Below, one piece after another: positions 27,436 to 37,368 of a stretch of DNA of 64,000 bases. The DNA comes from Pempheris klunzingeri. Taxonomy: Eukaryota; Chordata; Actinopteri; Acropomatiformes; Pempheridae. The notes beneath the pieces are model-generated. The model saw only the letters and a list, made by a program, of their open reading frames with translations. It ran no database searches and was not told where the DNA came from. Position 1 is the stretch's first letter. Each line of letters opens with the position of its first letter. The stretch is from positions 1,477,001 through 1,541,000 of the forward strand of contig NC_092020.1 of the NCBI RefSeq assembly GCF_042242105.1, given 5' to 3'. The translations under genes were made by a program, and so were the position numbers.

Positions 27436-27857
27436 TTGTCCCATACCTCATTTGTCTCCTTCAGACGGCCTCTTCATGCTCGCTTCCCTGCAAGATTAGC
27501 CTCTTCAGCACTCCTATTTCTATTCAACAATCTCAGGGACACTTTTTGAATAATATGAGAAAGAGTTTTGCTTGTGGTGTATGTATATAACTGTGGATGT
27601 CTTGGTAAATGTTACAGTAAAGTAACCATTTGTCTCTCAGTTTGTCAGATATTTCGGTTACTTTCAACTATATCAAAATATATTCATTATTGAATTGTAA
27701 ATGTTTATACTGTAAATATGTATTTGTTCCTTTAAATTATGACATGCATTAATCATTTTTGTTCATTTTAAGGGTGGATTATAAAATCTCGTATTTAAAC
27801 ACGGTTCATTCTTGAACTGAATAATTCTGTCAAAATAAACTATGAAACTATAAACTA
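27436..27857 (+). other. 3' UTR of gene A
   Basis: AT-rich sequence after TGA with AATAAA at 27834-27839, so cleavage is expected near 27855. Confidence 0.7.
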
Positions 27858-28574
27858 TTCACTGATGTTGTGTAACACTTGTGTCCTAAAAACAAATATA
27901 TAGAGTGATACAATTATTACAACTTCACATATGTTTTAGAGCATTTCTGCCTGTATTCAATAGTTCATAATTAAGATGTGACAAGAAACAAGAGGGGAAA
28001 GAAAGGAGGAAAATAAGATGCAATAAAGATCCCCAGATGGAGTAAAACCAGGGACACAGTGATCAGAACACAGCATGCTTGTCAACCAACAGTTGATTTA
28101 TTGATTTAGAATTTACAATGAAGAAACTATTTGTTTTTTAACTGATGCATTAAGGATACAAAGTTAATTTACATTTACAACATTTATAAAGAATACTTTT
28201 TAAAAACACAGAATGCTGAAAATTAAAACCAGTGTCCAAAATGCAGTCTAACAGTTAACTGAAGAATTAACAAAGCAAGTCAAGAGAAAATGTGGTGCAC
28301 ACACACAGAAAGTGATGGGGAAAGGTCTTTGCATGCATGTGATAATACATACATACAAGGCATTGCTCTAAACACTCTGAACTTAGACATACAGCAATGT
28401 GACTTAACCCAAACTCACACTGTCAATGAAAAAATAATTTATTGAAGCCACTTGAGCGGCTCTGCGAAGCTGTATTTAGGCACAGCAGTCACAGCTAGCA
28501 TGTGTGTAACATGGTTTCAAATCAGTTTTCATTTATTATGAAGCCATATTATTATGAAGCTTTATCTCTTATAA
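27858..28574. other. Intergenic, no gene seen
   Basis: About 0.7 kb of AT-rich sequence between gene A and the LINE. No open frame with splice support and no recognised repeat. Confidence 0.5.
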
Positions 28575-31500
28575 GCAGAGCTGCAGTCTTACACACTTCT
28601 CTGCTCCTCCATTAGAACAGTCACCCACCCAACATCCCATAGAGACTGTGTCTGTCCCCCGACCACTCAGACCATTTAGATCTATTAAGTCCAACAGGAG
28701 AGGAGTTCAGCCTAAACATTTAATCAGAGTTAATACCACTGGCACAATGAAACAGGACAGGAGAGTGAAATGTGGACTTTTAAACATCAGATCTCTGCCA
28801 TCCAAAGCTGTTTTAGTAAATGATCTGATATCTGACCATGAAATTGATTTATTGTGTCTGACAGAAACCTGGCTACGTCCTGAGGAGTATGTTTGCCTTA
28901 ATGAGGCCACTCCTCCCAGTCATACTAATACTCACATTCCCAGAGATTCTGGACGAGGATGCGGAGTTGCAGCAATCTTTAACTCTAGTTTAATAGTCCA
29001 ACCTAGACCTCCTTTGAAAGCCTTGTTCTTAGTTTTTCACACCCAACCTGGAAAACTCTAAAACCAGTGTTGGTTGTCACAGTGTACCGCCCTCCTGGTC
29101 CAGACTCTGAATTCTTAACTGAGTTTTCAGAGTTTTTATCAGATTTAGTCCTCAGTGTGGACAAAGTGATTATAGTAGGTGACTTTAATATTCATGTGGA
29201 CAATGAAAATGATCACTTTTGGACTCAATTGGCTTCTCCCAGAGTGTAAATGAACCAACTCACTGTTTTAACCACACTCTTGACCTTGTTTTGGCTTATG
29301 GTGTTGAAACTGAACAGTTAAGAGTCTTTCCACATAACTCTATTTTATCAGACCATTACCTGATAACATTTGATTTCTTGCTTACTTCCTTACAGGACTA
29401 TGCTCTATATGACAGAGAGGTCCTCACTAGATCCTTATCTGATAGTGCTGTTGTGTGTCTCTGTGCTGTGGATGACCCCCATGTTAATCTCAGCCCCTCC
29501 CAAATTGATTATCTGGTCGATAGTGCTGCAGGTTCACTGCGAATGACACTAGACTCTATTGTCCCTCTAAAAAAGAAGAGAATTAAAGAGAAGAGACAAG
29601 CTTCCTGGTATAACTCCCAGACACGCAAGCTTAAGCAACACTCACGAAAACTAGAAAGGACATGGCGGGCCACCAAAGAGGAAGAATCCTGTTTAATCGG
29701 GCAACATAGTCTTAAAACCTATAAAAAGGCCCTCTGTAATGCCAGAGCCGCCTACTACTCCTCATTGATAATGAAAATAAAAGCAACCCTAGATTCCTTT
29801 TCAGCACAATAGCTAGGCTGACAAGGAGCCAGAACTCTATTGATCCTTGTGTTCCCTTAGAGCTCAGCAGTAACGACTTCATGAGCTTCTTTAATGATAA
29901 AATTCTAACTATTAGGGACAAAATTCAGCACCTCCTGCCCTCAACAGGGTCTGGTCCAACCTCAAACCTAGGAACCATAGAAACAGCTGTTAGACCTGAT
30001 GTGTACTTGGACTGTTTTTCTCCAATTGATCTTGCTGAATTGGCCTCAATAATCTCCTCATCTAGATCGTCAACATGTCTCCTAGACCCCATTCCTACTG
30101 GACTCCTTAAAGAGGTCCTGCCCCTAATTAACACGTCCTTACTGGATATGACACATCAGTCTTTACTAACAGGCTATGTACCACAGTCCTTTAAAGTAGC
30201 AGTAATTAAACCTCTCCTGAAAAAGCCTACTCTTGATTCAGGTGTGTTAGCTAACTATAGACCTATATCCAACCTTCCCTTTCTCTCCAAGATCCTGGAG
30301 AAAGTCGTAGCTAATCAGCTGTGTAATTTTCTGAATTGTAATAGTCTATTTGAGGATTTTCAGTCAGGTTTTAGAGCGAACCACAGCACAGAGACACTGG
30401 TGAAGGTTACAAACCTCCTCCTTATGGCATCAGACAGAGGACTTCTCTCTGTCCTGGTCTTGTTAGATCTGAGTGCTGCTTTCGACACCATCGACCATCA
30501 CATCCTGTTACAGAGGCTGGAACAGTTCATTGGTATAAAAGGAACTGCATTAAGCTGGTTTAAGTCCTATTTATTAGATCAATTTCAGTTTGTACATATT
30601 AATAACGAATCCTCTGTCCACACTAAGGTTAGACATGGAGTTCCACAAGGCTCAGTGCTTGGACCAATACTCTTCATCTTATATATGCTTCCTCTGGGTA
30701 ATATTATCAGGAAGCACTCCATTAATCTCCACTGTTATGCAGATGATACACAATTATATTAATCAATAAAGCCAGATGAACACAATCAGTTAACTAAACT
30801 TCAAATCTGCCTTAAGGACATAAAGTCCTGGATGAGCAGCAACTTTCTGCTGCTAAATTCAGATAAAACTGAAGTTATTCTGCTCGGCCCCAGACACCTC
30901 AGAGACAGCTTTTCTACTACCATAACTGTTCTGGACGGCATTAATCTGGCCTCCAGCTCCACTGTGAGGAATCTGGGAGTCTTATTTGATCAGGATTTGT
31001 CCTTTTAACATTAAACAGATTTCTAGAACTGCCTTTTTCCATCTACGTAATATTGCCAAAATCAGGCCCATCATATCCACAGACGATGCAGAAAAATTGG
31101 TCCATGCATTTGTCACTTCTAGGTTGGACTATTGTAACTCATTATTATCAGGCTGCCCCAATAAATCGTTAAAGACTCTCCAGCTGGTCCAGAACGCTGC
31201 TGCTCGTGTTCTGATGAGAACTAAAAGAAGAGACCATATTTCTCCTGTACTGGCTTCTCTTCATTGGCTTCCAGTAAAATCTAGAATAGAGTTTAAAATC
31301 CTTCTCCTCACCTACAAGGCTCTTAAGGGTCAGGCCCCATCATATCTTAAAGAGCTCATAGTACCGTACTACCCCACTAGAGCACTGCGCTCCCAGACTG
31401 CAGGTCTACTGGTGGTTCCTAAAGTCCTCTAAAGTAGTGATGGAGCCAGAGCTTTCAGCTATCAGGCTCCTCTCCTGTGGAACCTCCTTCCAGTTTGGGT

Positions 31501-31850
31501 TCGGGGGGGCAGACACCCTCTCTACATTTAAGAGTAGACTAAAAACCTTCCTTTTTGACAAGGCATATATTTAAGGGCTGGCTCAGGCCTTAGACCAGCC
31601 CCTAGTTATGCTGCTATAGGCTCAGACTGCCGGGGGACTCCCATGATGCACTGAGCTCCTCTATTCTCTATCCTCCTCTTCCTCTCCATCGTTATGTCTC
31701 ATGTCAGCCAAATGTCTGCCTCTAACTTGCTGTCTTCCCCGGAGCCTTTCTGTGCTTTCTCATCTCTCAGGTTCCTGTGGATCCTGGTCCAGGTCCTGCT
31801 GATGTGGTTCTCCATCAGCCAATGGATGTGCGTCTGTCCTCAAGGGTAAG
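28575..31850 (+). mobile_element. L2/CR1-clade (Maui-like) LINE, broken
   Basis: An almost full coding region of a non-LTR retrotransposon in the + direction. The endonuclease part is seen at 28760-29270 ([40 protein letters not shown]). The reverse transcriptase follows at 29881-30960 ([47 protein letters not shown] and the catalytic YADDTQLY). The C-terminal part is at 30990-31440 (RLDYCNSLLSGCPNKSL, LHWLPVKSRIEFK). The frame changes at least four times and one stop follows YADDTQLY, so it cannot make the protein. The fairly clean motifs suggest moderate age. No target-site duplication or 3' tail was recognised, and the ends are approximate. Confidence 0.9.
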
Positions 31851-31906
31851 ATAAGGTGCTGCAACTTTTTCGCATTTTCCTCGTCTTGCTAGGTCTTCAG
31901 GAATTC
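31851..31906. other. Short unique spacer after the LINE
   Basis: The LINE 3' end is not marked by a clear tail. This stretch leads straight into a TATA box at 31907. Confidence 0.3.
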
Positions 31907-31915
31907 TATAAATAG
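31907..31915 (+). promoter_or_regulatory. TATA box upstream of the orphan signal-peptide exon
   Basis: TATAAATAG, a near-consensus TATA box 66 bp ahead of the ATG at 31973. That spacing would give a 5' UTR of about 35 bases. Confidence 0.45.
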
Positions 31916-31972
31916 TTGTTCTTTTCAACATGAAGCTCAATTTCAAGCCTTTTCCTTTGTGATTATTTTGAA

Positions 31973-32054
31973 ATGATGTGGTGGATTAAATTACATTGCC
32001 TCTTTTGTTTGCTGAATTGCGTACACTACTGTGGTGGGTGGTTTGCTAACAAAG
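31973..32054 (+). CDS. Candidate first exon encoding a signal peptide (unknown gene)
   Basis: From the ATG at 31973 the frame reads MMWWIKLHCLFCLLNCVHY and then CGGWFANK: a basic residue, a hydrophobic core and a polar end, like a secretory signal peptide. An AAAG|GTGAGC donor follows at 32055, leaving phase 1, the usual phase after signal-peptide exons of cytokines and immunoglobulin-type receptors. Without splicing the frame continues to 32242 (89 aa). I found no downstream exon that fits on this strand, so this may be a dead gene's relic, a very short secreted protein, or chance. The family is not recognised. Confidence 0.25.
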
Positions 32055-32242
32055 GTGAGCAACTTCATCCACTGGGATTTCCTCACATGATGTTTCATGA
32101 GGACACAGAAAGAGTCAGGAAATATCCACTGCAAAGAGGACTACGTCATGCTTCTCCCAACAAGACGTCAAACACTTGTTCTCAGCAGAATATATGTCGC
32201 ATCTTATACTTGTTTTATTTAACAGAAATCTTTGAATTTTGA

Positions 32243-33009
32243 GCTTATAATTTCTAAATGTTACATTCTTATAGGAAGAAATTGTATTTTCCCAATATAT
32301 CACTTTGAGTGAACTTGAAAGATGAGGCTATATGTAATAATAATGTCCTTGAATTTTCTTTCTTTAAAACACAATCTAAACTCTTGTTCTTATTGAAGGA
32401 AGTAATTTCCCTGACACCACACGATAACTGTCACAACAAGGAAATATCTTTGAGTTTTCCTGGTTCTCAAACCTGCACTGAGAAACACATCCTTATGACT
32501 TCTAAAGAATAGTAACTCATTTACAGGAAACAGGAAACTGATTTTCACATTACTTTGAAATAACAATATAAGGCCCATAAACATTAATCTTTTATTTACT
32601 CATAGGTGCCCACAGTACCCATTATTATATTATCATTTATAATAAATAAGTAATAAATAAGTACTAAATACGTATAAGGCTTAGATTGTAGTCATGCAGA
32701 GAACAAAGTGCTCAGTGATGTTTTAGTGGCAGTGAAAACCATCCGCACACGGTGGAAATGGTGAGAGAGGGCCAGACAGTCAACAAACACACAGATATTT
32801 ACCCATACACTACGTGTACTGAAACATGTCCACAGAAACACCCAAACCCTGTCTGACAAAACCACTGTTGTGAGAGGTTATAGGTGTGGATGTCTTCTCA
32901 CTTTCCTCCACAGGCTGTTAGTCACTGTGGTTATGAGTGTGCAGAGGATATCCTTTAGTCTTCAGCCAACTCATTGACACCCAAAGAGAGGACACAGGAA
33001 GTTCCTGAA
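32243..33009. other. Intergenic, no gene seen
   Basis: About 0.8 kb of AT-rich sequence. A possible acceptor near 32914 leads into an immediate stop in the phase needed by the orphan exon. Confidence 0.4.
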
Positions 33010-34250
33010 AGACAAAACCCGTGCGTATGCGTCTTAGTTCCTCAGCCAGATTTATCATCTTCTTAAAGTTTCACCAACATCTGTAACTGATCTGTAACAA
33101 GAATCAGGAAGTATTTTCAGAAAAGAAACGCACACAAAGAAGAACATACAAATAAAGAGCATTTACTGTCCAGGAAACAGAATCAGGAGACAACATACTT
33201 TACTGAAGGTTTCAGCAGAAGAAGACAAGAGGATGTTTTAGGTTTCATTTCTCTGAGTGTTTGTCCTGGCAACACTTTGTAAGTCAGATTAATGTCAATC
33301 ATTACCTATCGTGTGACAAAACACACCTGTTCTGCGCAGCTTTACCTGTAACCCTAATCCTAGTTGCGTTTTTATTGTAATAGAAACATGATTAAATTTC
33401 CACTTGAATTGCCAGCTTATGTGATCAGTATTAGTTTACAAACAAAGAATTATATTTTGGTATTATTTATTGTTAGATAATAAAGTGACTTGATTTCAGT
33501 CTTTTTCTTCCTCAAACAGTTGCTGTATTGATTTGCAAACAAAGAATGATATTTTCATTGGCTTCTGACAGACAAAACCCAGGAACGGCCTGTATGCGTC
33601 TTAGTTCCTCAGCCAGATTTATCATCTTCTTAAAGTTTCACTAACATTAACTGAACTGTGACAAGAATCAAGGAGTATTTTCAGGAAAAAAACGCACACA
33701 AAGAAGAACATACAAATAAAGAGCATTTACTGTCCAGGAAACAGAATCAGAAAACAACACACTTTGCTGAAGGTTTCAGCAGAAGGAGACAAGAGGATGT
33801 TTTAGGTTTCATTCCTCTGAGTGTTTGTTCTGGCAACACTTTGTAAATCAGGTTAATGTCAATCATTACCTATCGTGTGACAAAACGCACCTGTTTTGCG
33901 CAGCTTCACCTGTAACCCTAATCCTAGTTGTGTTTTAATTGTAATAAAATGTGATCACATTTCCACTTGGATTGCCAGCTTATGTGATCAGTATTAGTTT
34001 ACAAACAAAGAAGGATATTTTGATGGTTATCTACATAACGTAAAGTAGTAGGAGGTATATTATTTGAATTGCAAATTTTAATAAACAACAATGTGTCCAG
34101 GCAGCTTCACAAATGATGGACGATGATGATGATGATGATGATGATGATAGAAATCATGCCCGGGTGGCAGAAACTGTTTATCCTACTAGAGACAGCTAAT
34201 AAAATGACTTGATTTCAGCCTTTTTTTCCTCAAACAACAATTGCTGGGTC
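33010..34250. repeat. Tandem duplication of a ~560-bp unit
   Basis: GACAAAACCC at 33010 recurs at 33571, and about 450 bases that follow are nearly identical in the two copies (33010-33470 and 33571-34022), for example GCGTCTTAGTTCCTCAGCC and GGATGTTTTAGGTTTCAT. A further shared piece (TTGATTTCAGYCTTTTT) is at 33491 in the first unit and 34209 in the second. There it is pushed away by about 170 extra bases that include a GAT microsatellite. The repeat is non-coding and its origin is unknown. Confidence 0.85.
34122..34148. repeat. (GAT)n microsatellite
   Basis: About nine GAT units inside the extra sequence of the second tandem copy. Confidence 0.9.
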
Positions 34251-34311
34251 AACTGGTCAACTGGCATTTTACCTTTATAATGATCACATCTGTATTAATA
34301 AACATATTTAG

Positions 34312-35444
34312 CCCTCCTGTTATGTTCATTTGTCAGGAACAGCAATGATGTTCGTGGGTCAATGTGGGTCAAAAACCAAAACATCCTAATAAACATTGTT
34401 TATATGTGATTACCAACTCCATTACTAACAATTCCATCAATATTTAGTGCAATGGTGTTCTTTACCCCTCATAGATAATGGTTCAATTAGGATAATGCAC
34501 TCGTTTTTCTTAAAAAATACATGTTCAAACTTTTTTTAATGCACATTGGAAAGACCTACAGATAAAATACAATTGTTTTACATAAGGTTGATTTTTTTTA
34601 AATTTTGTTTTATATTTAAAAAAAAAATAAAAATTTCATGGGGGGGTATTGATAAATTAAGATGAGACACCTCTTCTGTTCAGGGTCAAATTGACCCGTT
34701 CACTTAAAATCACGACAAATTAGTCATAAAGAGCTCCTCCAACTGGTTTTCCAGTGTAAACCTGCATGTTCAATGCATAACCGGTGTTTGCGTCACATGC
34801 TGCCCAGATTTTTATGCTGTATATCCCTGGTTTGGAAGGCATGCATCACCTGAATGGGCAGTGAAATGGGCAGTTTTGCCTGATGTATATTTGGGGATGA
34901 GGACCACTGTATTTCACCATTTTTTTACATGAATGTCTTGCTTGGAGGAATTGAATAGCAATTTCCTCATCTGGTTCATAACCAGAATCAGAGTAATGTT
35001 AATAGGACTCCAAAGCAGAGAATCTTTTATATGTTTAGCCCCTCCCCTGATGAGGGTCCACTGAGTGTGGATGGAGTTTTCCCACGTGAACATGAAAAGT
35101 TCCCACCAAAAGTCATACTAACACCTGCACTGGCACTTTACAGGTGGGGTCAGATTGGAGTGAAATATGTTTAATAGTTGCAAAGACAGAAATAGTAACA
35201 ATTCTGACCCCTTTTAGTCTCCACCTGGACTGCCGGGTCAAATTGACCCGAACAGTATCAATGTAATATATACATGCAGGGGGGGGTTGCAAATATGTGA
35301 CATGAACAACTTTCATTTTATATGTTGATTACACTAAATAAGGCAAGCAGAAAAAGTTTCATAATAAAAAAATACTTTTAACTATTTTTCCCAGATTTTC
35401 AAAATTCAAAACGGGTCAATTTGACCCGGAACACGACAGGAGGG
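34312..35444 (-). mobile_element. piggyBac-type DNA transposon remnant
   Basis: A 1,133-bp element with inverted termini CCCTCCTGTTATGTTC (left) and GAACACGACAGGAGGG (right). It is flanked by TTAG on the left and TTAA on the right, close to the TTAA target rule. On the minus strand a short frame around 34730-34860 reads KPGIYSIKIWAACDANTGYAL then NMQVYTGKPVGGALYD, characteristic of piggyBac-family transposases. The rest of the transposase is degraded or deleted. Three palindromes of the type GGGTCAAATTGACCC lie inside it, at 34683, 35235 and 35413. Confidence 0.85.
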
Positions 35445-35815
35445 TTAAATATCAGTTATGTAACGGAGAAAAATCAGTGCAAAAAAAAATCTGTACACAC
35501 CCAAACAGGTGATTTTAATAGACTAAGCTAACCATAACTCTATGAACTAATAGCAATAGTAACAGTGTGATTATCCTAAAAGTTAACAGGAGAGAGATTG
35601 AGCTCTCAGTCAGCACAGTCTGCACACGCTCACTCAGCCTTGAGAAGAGGTCTCATCAGGCAGCATGCGGTCAAACACCTGTGAGGGAAGACGTTTATCA
35701 AGTCGTATCAAAACGTGTGTCCGTACGTGGCTGCACATTCTACGCTGCTGTACATAGACCATGACGTCTTTTACTTTTTTGAAAAAAGATGCTTTGCAAA
35801 TGAGAGGTTTTACTC

Positions 35816-35816
<1 letters not shown>

Positions 35817-35848
<32 letters not shown>
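35817..35848. repeat. (TTA)n microsatellite
   Basis: About ten TTA units in the spacer beyond the piggyBac remnant. The surrounding 35445-36130 holds no gene that I can see. Confidence 0.9.
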
Positions 35849-35849
<1 letters not shown>

Positions 35850-36500
35850 CTTATCACATTTATTTTGTCATTGGATGTCTCTTGAATATACAATTTAAAG
35901 ACCTCAAAATGTTAACACATAATGTGCTTAAATTTGTGAAAAAGTGAGCAGCAATGTTTGTTGTTCTAGGGCCAGTTAATAAAGTAACGTTTTTGTGAAA
36001 AGGCTTCCATCTCATTTCATTCAACTTGGGCAAAGATCTGTGAATGTTATTATGAATGAATTATCATAGAACAGAGTAAAAACATCGACAATAATATATC
36101 AAAAAGGTGTTTTGGAAATAATTTAATGTATAATTTATTATAAGAAATATGTACAGTACATTCATGCATCTAAAATAATTCAATTTCCAGTAAAAAGGCA
36201 GTACAGTACAAAACATAAATCAAATATCAGTAAAGTTCTGTTATGACAAGTGATAGTGCATTACAGTTTGTCTGCATATAATATATGTATCATAGAAACT
36301 TCAAACCAATACGTTTCCTCCTATAAAAGCAGTAAAACAAACAACAATGCTAAAACATCTATTTGGCCACCAAAAGCATAAACAGCTTGTTGGGTTGTCC
36401 CTGTAGCCTAATCAGCACTGTGGCAACTGTTAAACGTCCATCCATGCAGACACTTAAATTTCTGCTCCATTTGGCAGCAGTTTTTACAAGTGCATTGATA

Positions 36501-37328
36501 CTATGACCCATTTCTAAGGACTGGATCTTGTTCAGGTGTTGAGCTTCCAGTTTCTCTTCCTGACTGTGCAGTGCCGACAAGCACATCATATTCAAAAGCA
36601 GGATTGATCTGCCCCTGTCTGTGCCGCTTCTGAACCTCCTCGAAGATTTGAAGAACCTTTTAAGCACACAAATGAAAGCAGCAGAAATTAGTGTTTGCAT
36701 AATCTAAGGTGAACTTGCTTATTCAGAACAAATAGAACAAGAGGGGACACTTCTATTACCTTAGATTTAGGAATGAGACCCACTCTGAAGAAACCAATAT
36801 GCCCCGTTTCAATCTTAGTGCAGTCAACCACAGTAGATGCAATGTTCTCTGGGGAGGGTCCATCACATAACACTCCCTCCACCTAATCAAGCAAAATGCA
36901 CATGTTGTTCACTGCAAAAAACAAATACACCAGTGCCTTTTGAGTATAATAACACTGAAATATCCTCACCTTGTCGCCCAGCTTGGCGTAAACTTGGTTG
37001 TGGTGAGTTGTGTCTGCCTCGCCTGTAGGGTTGGCTGAGGTTACAGCAATGGGCCCCACCTGCAAGAAAAAAGGTTGTTATATTTACTAAAGGGCCTGCT
37101 GATTAGTTTCACTCACTTTAAGACACGTGGTGATTCATTTCCACAGCCACTTACCAGATTAATGAGGTGTGTGGCCACAGAGCAGTCTGGGTTTCTGATA
37201 GCAATACTTTGCGGAGTCCCTATGTGCTTGGCAGCATCTCCTAAACCGAATGTGTCCATCCAGAGGCCTGTGTGAGACGAGAAGCCCCGAAGATGCTCAT
37301 TAAACCCTCAGTAAGCAGCATAAGGCAC

Positions 37329-37368
<40 letters not shown>

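Noticed and set aside
28648-31432. Host gene with endonuclease and reverse transcriptase domains
   Set aside because: Motifs and order are those of an L2/CR1 LINE with several frame changes.
33010-34022. CRISPR-like array
   Set aside because: Only two long, diverged copies in a vertebrate genome; it is a tandem duplication.
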